From the NCBI GenBank assembly GCA_015231375.1, contig JADGBT010000019.1:1-64000 (forward strand): 64,000 nt of DNA. Reading direction: 5' to 3'. Of this stretch, positions 1 to 9,297 are shown in pieces (position 1 is the stretch's first letter; every line of letters starts with the position of its first letter). This DNA is from Magnetococcales bacterium. Its GTDB lineage: Bacteria; Pseudomonadota; Magnetococcia; Magnetococcales; Magnetaquicoccaceae. The position numbers and the translations under genes are program-made. The notes beneath the pieces are model-generated. The model worked only from the letters and a program-made list of their open reading frames with translations. It had not been told where the DNA came from and searched no databases.

Positions 1-54
1 CTTCCTGTTCTCCTCGACTAAAAGCTGAATGTTCGATTCCATGATATCGTCCAT
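1..54 (-). CDS. N-terminus of an unidentified gene, cut by the window edge
   Basis: An open frame reads leftwards from an ATG at 54 to the window edge and encodes MDDIMESNIQLLVEENRK, an acidic, probably helical or coiled-coil start. No strong Shine-Dalgarno sequence precedes it. A shorter start at the second Met is possible. Too little is visible to name a family, and chance translation is a real alternative. Confidence 0.3.
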   Translation of the reverse strand, partial: MDDIMESNIQLLVEENRK

Positions 55-85
55 GGATGAAAATCTGACCGTCAATAATCACATT

Positions 86-165
86 GTCAAGGCTTGGCAC
101 CTTCGTTTCTGATCTGAACGGTTACGTCAAGGCTTGGCACCTTCGTTTCTGATCTGAACGGTTAC
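86..165. repeat. Perfect 40-bp tandem duplication
   Basis: Bases 86-125 and 126-165 are identical over 40 bp, each unit starting gtcaaggcttggcacc and ending gaacggttac. The array lies between the stop of the triple-receiver gene at 192 and the apparent gene start at 54. It is non-coding as far as can be seen. It may be a recent slippage duplication or a duplicated regulatory site. Confidence 0.95.
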
Positions 166-191
166 TTTCTTTTTTACCAAGAGAAATAAAG

Positions 192-1934
192 TCAGCCGAT
201 CACCTGAAAGGCGCGCATCGCCCCTTCCTGGGTCTTGACGTAACCCATGGGCTGGGTCTTGACCAGGGTCTGCACCAGGGCGAAGGTGGTCTCCGACAGG
301 ATGATGTCTCCGGGCGGAGCCACTTCCTGAACACGTCGGGCCAATTCCACACTTTCACCGATCAGCATGATGGTCTTTTCGCGCGTGGTGAGCGCATCCA
401 TGGCTCCAAGCACCAGACGCCCGGAATGGATGCCGGTTTGCAGTTGAACCTCCGCATGGCCGGAGCGCCGCCGCAACTCGGGCAGGGAGGCATGCACCGC
501 GCGGGCGCATTCGATGGCCTGCATGGCGCCTTTGTCCTGGTTTCCGAACGACAAAAAGAGATGATCCTCTTGAATGCGGTCCACCTGGACCTCACAGCGC
601 TCCAACACTTCGCCCAGGGTGGCGAAATAGTGATTCAGGAGCGTGATCAACGTGTTGGGATCCAACCGCTTGGACAGGGCGCGAAACTCGGAGATCCCCA
701 CGCTCAACACGCTGCGGAATTGATCGCTGGCCAGCGACTCGCTGCTCTTTGAAGCCTGTTCCCCAAAATAATAATTCAGCATCCGGCCTTGCCGTTGCAA
801 ATGCAGTTCGGACAACACCCGTTCGGTTTCCGCCAGGAAGCGGTCGGCGTTGAACGGTTTGGTGATGAAAGCCTGCACCCCCAGGGATTTGACCCGCACC
901 TCGTCGGCCTTGGCATCCCGGGCGGTCACGAAGATGATCGGCATCTGTTGCCAGGGTGAGGGTTCCTGACGCACCTTCATGCACAGCTCCAGACCGTTCA
1001 TGTGGGGCATGTCGTAGTCGGAGATCATCAGGTCGTAACGCCGTTCCTGCAATTTGGCCAGGGCGGCCACGCCGTGTTCCACGGTTTCGGCCTGAAAGCC
1101 GTGGGAACGCAAGGCGGTCAGCATCATGCCCCGGATCACCGCAGAGTCGTCCACGATCAGGATCCGTTCGGGCCGGGAGGCCTCTTGTCGTCCGGTGGTC
1201 TTGAGCAGACGCTTGATCCGAGAGAGCATTTCATGCACCAAAACCGGCTTGGTGAGATAGTCGTCGGCGCCGGCGTTGAATCCCCGTTCCACCGCTTCGG
1301 CGGTATCCAGGGAGGTCAGCAGGACAAAGGGAATGTCTTCGGTGCGGCTGGAACGCAAATTCCTGCACAAGGCGATGCCATCCATGACCGGCATCTCCAC
1401 ATCGGAAAGAATCAGATCGATGCGACCATCCCGCTCGTCGATCACCTCCATGGCCTCGCGACCATCCCAGGCTTCGATCACCTCGTAGCCTTCCTCCTTC
1501 AAAGGAGCGACCACCGTGCGATGCATCAGGTCGCTGTCGTCCACATACAGAATCACCGGCTTGTCGATGGACAAGACCGACGCGGTTTCGATCACGTCGG
1601 CCGGGGAGAAGGGCATGGTCAAAAACCGGTCCGCCCGGTGTTCGATGGCCTGTTCCCGCACCTTGGGGTTCGACGAGAGAAACACCACCTTGGTGCGGGC
1701 CAGGGTAGGCTCCTTCTTGATGCGGTCGCACACCTCCAGGCCATTGGCGTGCGTCAGCTCGGTACGCAGAAAGATGATGTTGGGTTGGGAGTCGACAATG
1801 GTCTGAAAAAAATCGGCATTCCCGGATTGAATCATGATGATGGCATAGCCCTTGGCGTGCAGGGTGCCTTTCAACATCTGATTGATCGTGCCCGAATCGG
1901 TCAGAAGCAATACTTTTCTCGGAGGAGTATCCAT
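192..1934 (-). CDS. Triple-receiver response regulator with degenerate class III cyclase-like domain
   Basis: A 580-residue cytoplasmic signalling protein. Three receiver domains lie at about 7-122, 127-245 and 257-375, followed by a class III nucleotidyl cyclase-like fold at about 405-578. The second and third receivers keep the phospho-acceptor Asp (D178 in LSDVEMP, D306 in ISDYDMP) and the Lys of their TKP motifs. The first has Arg57 where the Asp should be and ends in MPF, so it is probably not phosphorylated. In the cyclase-like domain the first metal Asp of the usual FADIxGF motif is Gly413 (VGISEF), while the second metal position D457 remains. Catalysis is therefore doubtful and a regulatory role is more likely. 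It is 23 bp upstream of the metG stop on the same strand. Confidence 0.85.
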   Translation of the reverse strand: MDTPPRKVLLLTDSGTINQMLKGTLHAKGYAIIMIQSGNADFFQTIVDSQPNIIFLRTELTHANGLEVCDRIKKEPTLARTKVVFLSSNPKVREQAIEHRADRFLTMPFSPADVIETASVLSIDKPVILYVDDSDLMHRTVVAPLKEEGYEVIEAWDGREAMEVIDERDGRIDLILSDVEMPVMDGIALCRNLRSSRTEDIPFVLLTSLDTAEAVERGFNAGADDYLTKPVLVHEMLSRIKRLLKTTGRQEASRPERILIVDDSAVIRGMMLTALRSHGFQAETVEHGVAALAKLQERRYDLMISDYDMPHMNGLELCMKVRQEPSPWQQMPIIFVTARDAKADEVRVKSLGVQAFITKPFNADRFLAETERVLSELHLQRQGRMLNYYFGEQASKSSESLASDQFRSVLSVGISEFRALSKRLDPNTLITLLNHYFATLGEVLERCEVQVDRIQEDHLFLSFGNQDKGAMQAIECARAVHASLPELRRRSGHAEVQLQTGIHSGRLVLGAMDALTTREKTIMLIGESVELARRVQEVAPPGDIILSETTFALVQTLVKTQPMGYVKTQEGAMRAFQVIG

Positions 1935-1957
1935 GCGGGTGATTGCCTTTCGTTAAA

Positions 1958-4036
1958 CTAGCGAATACGCATGCCGGGGGCGGCACCAAGATCGGGGGTC
2001 AACAAAAAGAGCTGATCCCCCCCGGAACCCGCCGCCAGCACCATGCCTTCGGAGACCCCGAAACGCATCTTGCGCGGCTTGAGATTGGCGACCAGGACCG
2101 TCAGCCGTCCGGGGAGGGTTTCGGGGGCGTAGGCGGCCCGGATCCCGGCGAACACGGTCTTGTGACCCAGTTCGCCCACGTCCAGGGTGAGACGCAACAG
2201 TTTGTCGGCTCCATCCACCGGTTCGGCGGCGAGGATTTTCGCCACCCGCAGATCGACCTGACCAAAGGTTTCGATATCGAGGGGTTCGCCGAGGGGTGGG
2301 GCAGGGGAGGGGGTGACCACCGAGGGGGAGGCCACCGGGGCCGCAGCAGGTGTTGCGGGTTTGGCGACGACCGGTTTGGCGGCAAAGGCGGGCGGCACCA
2401 CCGGAGCCACGGTTTCCACCAGGGATTCGACCTTTTTGGGATCCACCCGCGCCATCATGTGGGCAAATTCCCGAATGGTCTGACCGTACAAAGGCTGAAG
2501 GCGGGACTCCCAGCCAAACGGCGGCAATTGGAGAAAATCACGACATTTTTCCGCCAGTTGCGGCAGCACCGGTTGCAGATAGATCATCAGGATTCGAAAC
2601 AGGTTGATGGCCACCGTGCAGGTGTCGCGCAGTTCGTCGCTTTTGGCCGGATCCTTGGCCAGATTCCACGGGGCTTTGGCCTCGACGAAGCGATTGGCCA
2701 GATCCGCCAGATTCATGATGGCGCGCATGGCCTTGGAGAACTCCCGCGCGTCATAGTGGGCGGCGATCTCCTCGCCAGCCGCCACGAACTGATCGTGCAG
2801 ACCGTCGTCGTGGGGATAGTTCTCGGCCAGACGGCCCGCGAACCGCTTGTGAATGAATCCGGCGCTGCGGGAGGCGATGTTCACCACCTTGCCCACCAGA
2901 TCGCTGTTGACTCTCAGGATGAAATCATCCAGGTTCAGATCCAGATCATCGACCCGCGCGGTCAGTTTGGCGGCGTAGTAGTAGCGCAGATATTCGGGGT
3001 CCAGGAGTTCCAGATAACGCCGGGCCGTGATGAAGGTGCCTCTGGATTTGGACATTTTCTGGCCATTGACGGTCAGAAAGCCGTGGGTGTAGACCGCCGT
3101 GGGGGTGCGGAATCCGGCGCCACGCAGGGTGGCCGGCCAGAAGAGCGTATGAAAATAAAGAATATCCTTGCCGATGAAGTGATAGACCTCCATCAGGTCG
3201 TCCCGGCGCCAGATGGCGTCGAAATCCCGTCCATGCCGCTTGCACCACTCCCAGCAGGAGGCCATGTAACCGATCGGGGCGTCCAGCCACACATAGAAAT
3301 ACTTGCCGGGCGCGTCGGGAATCTCGAAGCCGAAATAAGGACCATCCCGGGAGATGTCCCAATCCTGCAAACCGGCTTCGAACCATTCATCGAGCTTGTT
3401 GGCCATTTCCGGTTGCACGGCGCCGGAACGGATCCACTCCTTGAGAAAGGTTTCGAAGGCGGTCAGGCGGAAGAAATAGTGTTCCGAATCCCGTTCCACC
3501 GGGGTGTCGCCGCACAGGGAGCAGCGGGGATTTTTCAGGTCCAGGGGGGAGTGGCTTCCGGAGCAGACCTCGCAGGCATCGCCGTATTGATCCTCGGCCC
3601 CGCAGGTGGGACAGTTTCCCCGGATGAAACGGTCCGGCAAAAACATCTGATCCCATTCGCAGTAGGCCTGTCGCACCGTGCTGACCCGGATGTTGCCCGC
3701 CTGACGATTGTTGAGATAGACCTCCTCGGACAGCAGGCGGTTTTCCGGGCTGTTGGTGGTGTAATAGTTGTCGAACCCGATGTGAAAGCCTTGAAAGTCG
3801 CTCAGATGTTCGGCGTGGATCCGTTCCACCAGGGTCTCCGGAGAGATGCCTTCCTGACGGGCCCGGATCATCACCGGGGTGCCGTGGGTATCGTCGGCGC
3901 AGAAATAGAGACACTCGTGACCTTTGAGCTTCTGGAAACGGACCCAGATGTCGGTTTGAATGGTTTCGACGAGATGCCCCAGATGGATTTGTCCATTGGC
4001 GTAAGGCAGAGCGCTGGTGACAAGAATGCGACGCAT
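1958..4036 (-). CDS. metG: Methionine--tRNA ligase
   Basis: Charges tRNA-Met with methionine in the cytoplasm. The 692-residue protein has the class I signature HLGH at 18-21 and KMSKS at 327-331. Zinc-knuckle Cys pairs are at 142/145, 155/158 and 172/175. A Pro/Ala-rich linker leads to a C-terminal tRNA-binding OB-fold (from about 590, starting [14 protein letters not shown]) that normally also dimerises the enzyme. The ATG at 4036 gives the standard [15 protein letters not shown] start. An open frame continues to 4141 but the extra 35 residues do not look like MetRS. Length and domain order are those of the long E. coli-type enzyme. Confidence 0.97.
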   Translation of the reverse strand: MRRILVTSALPYANGQIHLGHLVETIQTDIWVRFQKLKGHECLYFCADDTHGTPVMIRARQEGISPETLVERIHAEHLSDFQGFHIGFDNYYTTNSPENRLLSEEVYLNNRQAGNIRVSTVRQAYCEWDQMFLPDRFIRGNCPTCGAEDQYGDACEVCSGSHSPLDLKNPRCSLCGDTPVERDSEHYFFRLTAFETFLKEWIRSGAVQPEMANKLDEWFEAGLQDWDISRDGPYFGFEIPDAPGKYFYVWLDAPIGYMASCWEWCKRHGRDFDAIWRRDDLMEVYHFIGKDILYFHTLFWPATLRGAGFRTPTAVYTHGFLTVNGQKMSKSRGTFITARRYLELLDPEYLRYYYAAKLTARVDDLDLNLDDFILRVNSDLVGKVVNIASRSAGFIHKRFAGRLAENYPHDDGLHDQFVAAGEEIAAHYDAREFSKAMRAIMNLADLANRFVEAKAPWNLAKDPAKSDELRDTCTVAINLFRILMIYLQPVLPQLAEKCRDFLQLPPFGWESRLQPLYGQTIREFAHMMARVDPKKVESLVETVAPVVPPAFAAKPVVAKPATPAAAPVASPSVVTPSPAPPLGEPLDIETFGQVDLRVAKILAAEPVDGADKLLRLTLDVGELGHKTVFAGIRAAYAPETLPGRLTVLVANLKPRKMRFGVSEGMVLAAGSGGDQLFLLTPDLGAAPGMRIR

Positions 4037-4378
4037 AAGTGGAAATCGACCCGTGTGGCTGTGTGGCTGAATTGTGACCCAATTTAAAGATATTCTAACA
4101 GTTTCGCGCCATCCGGCAAGCCTTCCAGTCACCGCATTCAAAGAATTTTCATTGCTTTTGGCCCCAAAAACGGCCTATTTTCGCGCAAACGCAGTGCAGG
4201 AAGTGCGTGAAGTACAAATTTTGCGCTAACACACATTCATTTACGTTTTCTTGTACTCACTATTTTCCGCTCACTGTTTCTCATTTAACATAATATTCAT
4301 TATGCGACTTTTCCATGGACTCCAGACCCCAGACCCCACACCACCGGCCAGCATCCATCATGAAGAGTTTTTCATGAC
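4037..4378. promoter_or_regulatory. AT-rich divergent intergenic region between metG and the rhodanese gene
   Basis: About 340 bp with no convincing gene. The part from about 4195 to 4310 is markedly AT-rich against its GC-rich surroundings. It includes an inverted pair AGTACAA (4211) / TTGTACT (4250). It probably carries the promoters of the two divergent genes, but I cannot assign -35/-10 boxes with confidence. Short stretches near 4180-4200 (cgcaaacgcagtgcag) loosely recall the repeats at 45911. Confidence 0.45.
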
Positions 4379-4870
4379 ATGAAACGATCCCTCACCGTGG
4401 AAAGCTTTCTGCGCGGCGTGGCGCAAGGCGATCGCCGCTACCGCGTCATCGATCTGCGTGGCGACTACCAGCACGCCATACCCGGCTCCATTCCCACCCG
4501 CTTCCACGCGGATATCTTCTATGAAGAAGCCGGCTGGGTTCAGGACATGCTGGGAATCGAGTTCAAGGCTGGACAGACAATCCTGCTGGTCTGCAACACC
4601 GGCAACTCCAGCCTGGAGGCGGTGCGCCTCTTCCAAAGCAAAAACCGCCGCACCGACTACACCCTGGTCAGCCTCGACGGCGGCATGCTGGCCTATCAGG
4701 AACGCATCCGTCGCTGGACCGCCGGATACCGACGACAGGATCAATTCCTGGACGAGATGACCCTGATCACCACCCCGGCCACTCGTTTCCAGTTCCTGGT
4801 GACCAGCCTTTGGCAACAGCGCAAGCCCAAAGGCTGGCAACGGCTGTTCCACCCTTCCAGTTGGTTCTGA
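4379..4870 (+). CDS. Rhodanese-like domain protein
   Basis: A 163-residue single-domain protein, probably cytoplasmic because no signal peptide is seen. The rhodanese fold is suggested by the early VIDLRGDYQHAIPGSI segment (substrate-entry Asp/Arg) and by the active-site loop LLVCNTGNSS with Cys72 as the candidate persulfide carrier. A second conserved-looking segment is VSLDGGMLAY. The loop starts C-N-T-G-N, close to the usual CxxGxR loop but with Ser in place of Arg, so sulfurtransferase specificity is uncertain. A role in sulfur trafficking would suit the Dsr genes 25 kb away, but that is inference. Confidence 0.8.
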   Translation: MKRSLTVESFLRGVAQGDRRYRVIDLRGDYQHAIPGSIPTRFHADIFYEEAGWVQDMLGIEFKAGQTILLVCNTGNSSLEAVRLFQSKNRRTDYTLVSLDGGMLAYQERIRRWTAGYRRQDQFLDEMTLITTPATRFQFLVTSLWQQRKPKGWQRLFHPSSWF

Positions 4871-5143
4871 CGACCCCGCCTCCCCCCGGTCCGCCCGGCA
4901 TTTCCACAGTTGGACGGGCCCCCTTGAAAAGCTTGTAATACAAGCAATTTATTTGCCAGAAACATGCATTCCGATGCCCTGGCGTCATGCTTTTCATGAC
5001 GGAAAAACGGTGATCTCCGTTGCCGCTCCGGCATCATAAAACATATGCAAAATCTTCAGACTGGTATATACTTCCACCGTAAAGAACAAATCCAAAGATG
5101 GATGCACCGCTTCACTCGATCTTAAAATTCTTGAGGAGTCACC
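4871..5143. other. Intergenic region upstream of the HD-GYP gene
   Basis: About 270 bp with no supported gene. It contains the small palindrome GCTTGT-AAT-ACAAGC (4931-4945) followed by an AT-rich stretch. This could be a weak terminator for the rhodanese gene or an operator. A clear Shine-Dalgarno (ttgaggag, about 5131-5138) precedes the ATG at 5144. Confidence 0.4.
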
Positions 5144-6799
5144 ATGGATCAACAGCCATCTCAGGCGGCCAAGGACGATGCGGGCACGGATATTCTCCGA
5201 CGAATCGAGCGCTTGAATGACATCGGAATCGCTCTGTCGGCCGAACGGAACGTCAACCGGTTGCTGGAGATCATCCTGCTTGGCGCCAAGGAACTGACCA
5301 ACGCCGACGCCGGCACCATGTACAGCGTCACCGAGAACTATACCCTCAAATTCGAAATCCTGCGCACCGACTCCCTGGGTATCGCCATGGGAGGCACCAC
5401 CGGAATTCCCATCAACTTTCCGGAGTTGCCCCTTTACAAAGATGGCGTGCCCAATTTGCAGATGATCGCGGCCTTTTCGGCCCTCAAGCAGACCACGGTC
5501 AACATTCCCGACGCCTACGAGGCCGAAGGCTTCGACTTTTCCGGCACGCGCGCTTTTGACCAGCGGACCCATTACCGCTCCAAATCCTTTCTCACCGTGC
5601 CGCTGAAAAACCACGAAAACGAGATCATCGGCGTCTTGCAACTCATCAACGCCAGGGACACCCACACCCAGGAGATCGTCTCCTTCTCCGAAGAGTACCA
5701 GAAACTGGCCGAATCCCTGGCCTCCCAGGCGGCCATCGCCCTGACCAACCAGAAACTGATCTCCGACCTCAAGGCCCTGTTCGAATCCTTCATTCAGGCC
5801 ATCGCCTCCGCCATCGACGACAAATCCCCCTATACCGGTGGCCACTGTCACCGGGTGCCGGTGTTGGCCGAAATGCTCGGCAAGGCGGTGAGCGAATGCG
5901 ACGAAGGCGCCATGAAGGATTTCAATCTGTCCGACGAGCAGATGTACGAACTCAAGATCGCCTCCTGGCTGCACGACTGCGGCAAAGTGGTCACTCCCAC
6001 CGAGGTGGTGGACAAAGGCACCAAGCTCGAAACCATCTTCGATCGCGTCCACCTGATCGACACCCGTTTCGAAGTACTCAAACGGGATATGGAAATCGAC
6101 CTTCTCAAACAGAAAATCACCGCCCTGGAGGCCGGAATCCCCCTGGAGTCGCTCGCGGCTCTGGAAGCCGACTATCATCTGGAAATCTCCCGCATCGACG
6201 CGGACCGGGAATTCGTGCAAGAAACCAACATCGGCGGCGAATTCATGTCTCCGCAACGCCAGGATCGCATCCGCGCCATCGCCAAACGGCGCTGGATCGA
6301 CACCCATGGCGTGGAAAGACCCTTCCTGACGGACAACGAAGTCTACAACCTCAACATTCCCAAGGGGACCATCACCCCGGAAGAACGGGAAATCATCAAC
6401 AATCACGTCTCCGCCACCATCAAGATGCTCGACGCCATTCCCTTCCCCAAGCACCTCAAGCGGGTGCCGGAAATCGCCGGTGGTCATCACGAGCAGATGA
6501 ACGGCAAAGGTTATCCCAAAGGACTCACCGGCGATCAGATGTCGATGCAGGCCCGCATGGTGGCCATCGCCGACGTGTTCGAGGCCCTCACCGCCCGGGA
6601 TCGTCCCTACAAAAAAGGCAAGCCCCTCTCCGCCTCGTTGCAGATCCTCGGCTTCATGATGAAGGATGGACACATCGATCCGGATCTGTTCAAACTGTTC
6701 ATCGACAAGAAAATCTATCTGGATTACGCCCAGGAGTACCTCGCCCCGGAACAGATCGACCAGGTGAATCTGGAAAAGATCCCCGGTTATGTTCCATGA
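5144..6799 (+). CDS. GAF-HD-GYP cyclic-di-GMP phosphodiesterase
   Basis: A 551-residue cytoplasmic protein. An N-terminal GAF sensor (about 20-200) is joined to an HD-GYP hydrolase domain (about 212-525) that degrades c-di-GMP. Catalytic and metal motifs are intact: GGHCHR near 232-237, HD at 277-278 (HDCGK), HHE at 448-450 and GYP at 456-458 (GKGYP). HD and HHE are about 170 residues apart, whereas family members usually have about 60. An extra helical, charged segment at about 295-405 accounts for this. The next gene overlaps by 11 bp, suggesting co-translation with the CHASE2/cyclase protein. Confidence 0.92.
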   Translation: MDQQPSQAAKDDAGTDILRRIERLNDIGIALSAERNVNRLLEIILLGAKELTNADAGTMYSVTENYTLKFEILRTDSLGIAMGGTTGIPINFPELPLYKDGVPNLQMIAAFSALKQTTVNIPDAYEAEGFDFSGTRAFDQRTHYRSKSFLTVPLKNHENEIIGVLQLINARDTHTQEIVSFSEEYQKLAESLASQAAIALTNQKLISDLKALFESFIQAIASAIDDKSPYTGGHCHRVPVLAEMLGKAVSECDEGAMKDFNLSDEQMYELKIASWLHDCGKVVTPTEVVDKGTKLETIFDRVHLIDTRFEVLKRDMEIDLLKQKITALEAGIPLESLAALEADYHLEISRIDADREFVQETNIGGEFMSPQRQDRIRAIAKRRWIDTHGVERPFLTDNEVYNLNIPKGTITPEEREIINNHVSATIKMLDAIPFPKHLKRVPEIAGGHHEQMNGKGYPKGLTGDQMSMQARMVAIADVFEALTARDRPYKKGKPLSASLQILGFMMKDGHIDPDLFKLFIDKKIYLDYAQEYLAPEQIDQVNLEKIPGYVP

Positions 6800-9062
6800 T
6801 ATCACGATGTGGCTGAACCATGGGGGACGCTTGGTGTCGCGTCTCTCCACGATACGCCTGGGGATTGGACTCGGGGTATTGCTGGTTTTCGTGTTGCACG
6901 CTTTCAACGTGCTGCACATTCCCCTGCTGGAACAATTCGAACACATCGCCTATGACGCCCGACTGAAAATCGCCATGCCCGGCACACGGGATACCCGGAT
7001 CGTGATCGTGGATATCGACGAAAAGAGTCTGGCCCGTCTTGGACGCTGGCCCTGGGGACGCCACCAGTTGGCTTTGTTGACCGAAACCCTGTTCGACCAT
7101 TATCGCATTCTGGCCTTGGGTTTCGACGTGGTGTTCGCCGAACGGGATGAAAGCTCAGGCCTGCCGGTTCTGGAAAGACTGGCGGCCGGCGCCCTGCAAA
7201 ACCAACCCGGATTCCTGATGGAATTCAATCGGATGAAACCCGTTCTGGAACGGGATGAGCACTTCGCCGCCACCTTGAAGGGACGCGCGGTGATGCTGGG
7301 ATACTATTTCCGCTCCGACCACGAGGACACCCGTTCCCCCCGCTCCGGCGCCCTGCCCGATCCGGTGATCAGCCTGGAGGAGATGGGACGCTCCAACGTG
7401 CCCTTCATCACGGCCACAGGCTATGGCGCCAATCTGCCCGTGTTGCAAAACGCCGCCCAGAACGGCGGATTCCTCGACAACCCCATGGTGGATTCGGATG
7501 GCGTGCATCGCTCCCTGCCCCTGTTGCGGGAGTTTCAGGGCAAGATCTATCAATCCCTCTCCTTGAGTCTGGTGCGGGCCATTCTGGGGGATCCCCCTGT
7601 CACCCTGGGCATCACCCCGGTGGCCAAAACTCCCCAGGAGGTGGAAACCGGTCTGGAATGGGTCGGACTGGGGCCCCATCACATCCCGGTGGATGAACGG
7701 GCCGCCATCCTGATCCCCTATCGGGGTCCGCCGGGCACCTTCCGCTATGTCTCCGTGGTGGACATCCTCGACAAGAAAGCCGATCCGACCCTCCTCAACG
7801 ACGCCATCGTGCTGGTCGGTTCCTCGGCGCCGGGCCTGATGGATCTGCGGGTCACACCGGTTCATCCCGCCTTTCCCGGCGTGGAGATTCACGCCAACGT
7901 GATCAGCGGCATCCTGGACGGAGCGGTCAAACGCCGCGCCCAGCATCAGGTGATCATCGAATTGATCTATCATCTGCTGATCGGCGCCACGCTGCTGCTG
8001 CTGGCGCCTCGGCTCTCCCCGGTGTGGGGATTGAATCTGACGATCCTGTTGTGGATCCTGATCATCTGGAGCAACGCCCTGTTCTGGCGACGCACGGACA
8101 TGGTTCTGCCCCTGGCCGCCCCCCTGGCGTTGACGCTGCTGCTTTATTTCGTGCACGCCAGTTTGGGCGTGTTCTCGCTGGCCTGGCGCAACTCCCGATG
8201 GTCACGGCTCTTCGCCCAGCATCTCCCCCCCGCCCTGATCGCGGAGTTGGAACAGGTCGGTCCCCTGGCCACGCAGGGCAAGAAACGGGAATTGTCAGTC
8301 CTGTTCGTCAACATCCGTGGTTTTTCCACCATGTCCGCCCGCATGGAGCCGCACGATCTCACCCAATTGCTGGATCACCATCTCACCGGCATCACCCAGG
8401 CGATCCATGCCGAACGGGGCACCCTGGACCGATACATGGGAGATGTGGTCATGGCGTTCTGGGGCGCTCCGCTGGACAACCCCCGCCACGCCCGCGACGC
8501 GTTGCGCTGCGCGCTGAAAATCGTGGCCTCCGCCGATCATTTCAGGGATGAGTTCCAGGCCAAGGGGTGGCCGCCGCTCAAGATCTCTTTGGGACTGAAC
8601 ACGGGCGCCGCCCATGTGGGCGCCATGGGATCCCGTTTTCTCACCACCTATTCGGCGGTTGGCGAGACGGTCAATCATGCCCGCAGACTGGAATCCTTGA
8701 GCAAACGCTACGGGGTTTCATTGGTGGTGGGCGTTCAGACCCGGAACGCGCTGCCCGAGGTGGTGTTCCGGGAGCTGGATCGGATCCATATGCGGGGCGA
8801 GGCGGAACCGGTGGCGATCTTCGAGCCGGTGGGATTCGTCGATGAGGTCAGCGCCGACCTGCGCGCGGAACTCGACACCTATCATCAGGCTTTGGCCCTG
8901 TATCGCAATCGCCGTTGGGACGAGGCCCGGAAACGGTTCCAGTTGCTGCTGGAACGGGATCCGGAACGCCAGATCCATGAAATCCATCTGGCGCGCATTT
9001 ACCGCCTGGCGGCCAATCCTCCCGGCGAGGGGTGGGACGGGGTGTTTCCGCCCCGGGGATGA
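6789..9062 (+). CDS. CHASE2-domain transmembrane protein with class III cyclase domain
   Basis: A 757-residue membrane protein. One helix near residues 22-42 is followed by a periplasmic CHASE2 sensor (about 45-390), then a cluster of three helices (about 395-470) and a cytoplasmic class III nucleotidyl cyclase domain (about 495-680). A short TPR-like tail follows (about 690-750). The cyclase motif LFVNIRGFS has Asn508 where catalytic cyclases have the first metal-binding Asp. The second metal site, in RYMGDVVMAFWG, is intact. Activity may be reduced or lost. It overlaps the HD-GYP gene and probably shares its transcript, placing a c-di-GMP enzyme next to a possible cAMP-type one. Confidence 0.88.
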   Translation: MFHDITMWLNHGGRLVSRLSTIRLGIGLGVLLVFVLHAFNVLHIPLLEQFEHIAYDARLKIAMPGTRDTRIVIVDIDEKSLARLGRWPWGRHQLALLTETLFDHYRILALGFDVVFAERDESSGLPVLERLAAGALQNQPGFLMEFNRMKPVLERDEHFAATLKGRAVMLGYYFRSDHEDTRSPRSGALPDPVISLEEMGRSNVPFITATGYGANLPVLQNAAQNGGFLDNPMVDSDGVHRSLPLLREFQGKIYQSLSLSLVRAILGDPPVTLGITPVAKTPQEVETGLEWVGLGPHHIPVDERAAILIPYRGPPGTFRYVSVVDILDKKADPTLLNDAIVLVGSSAPGLMDLRVTPVHPAFPGVEIHANVISGILDGAVKRRAQHQVIIELIYHLLIGATLLLLAPRLSPVWGLNLTILLWILIIWSNALFWRRTDMVLPLAAPLALTLLLYFVHASLGVFSLAWRNSRWSRLFAQHLPPALIAELEQVGPLATQGKKRELSVLFVNIRGFSTMSARMEPHDLTQLLDHHLTGITQAIHAERGTLDRYMGDVVMAFWGAPLDNPRHARDALRCALKIVASADHFRDEFQAKGWPPLKISLGLNTGAAHVGAMGSRFLTTYSAVGETVNHARRLESLSKRYGVSLVVGVQTRNALPEVVFRELDRIHMRGEAEPVAIFEPVGFVDEVSADLRAELDTYHQALALYRNRRWDEARKRFQLLLERDPERQIHEIHLARIYRLAANPPGEGWDGVFPPRG

Positions 9063-9102
9063 CCGCGAAACGAAAAGGCGGTCCATGCCGATGGCGACCG
9101 GT

Positions 9103-9264
9103 TCACAGCCCCAGGCGTTGCCACAACCAGCGAAAAAGACGCTGCGCCCCCCGCCAGAGCGTTTCCTGACCTGCCGGACTCAAGCCGATCTGGATGTTGC
9201 GTTTTCTCAGCAGGTAAAAAACGACGGCGCCGACAAGGGCCAAAATGAACAAGAATTTGAACAT
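9103..9264 (-). CDS. Small single-helix membrane protein
   Basis: A 53-residue frame starting MFKFLFILALVGAVVFYLLR and ending QRLFRWLWQRLGL. It has one N-terminal transmembrane helix (about 3-20), then a basic, Trp-rich amphipathic tail. It lies 33 bp after the yciO stop on the same strand and probably shares that transcript. I do not recognise a family. Coding potential is supported by the start context, the clean helix/basic-tail architecture and the lack of any competing gene. Confidence 0.6.
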   Translation of the reverse strand: MFKFLFILALVGAVVFYLLRKRNIQIGLSPAGQETLWRGAQRLFRWLWQRLGL

Positions 9265-9297
9265 GCCAAGAATTCCCGGTTGGGTGTGGTGAAGCGG

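Noticed and set aside
1943-4087. 714-residue + strand frame over metG
   Set aside because: It is antisense to a clear MetRS and is a codon-bias shadow.
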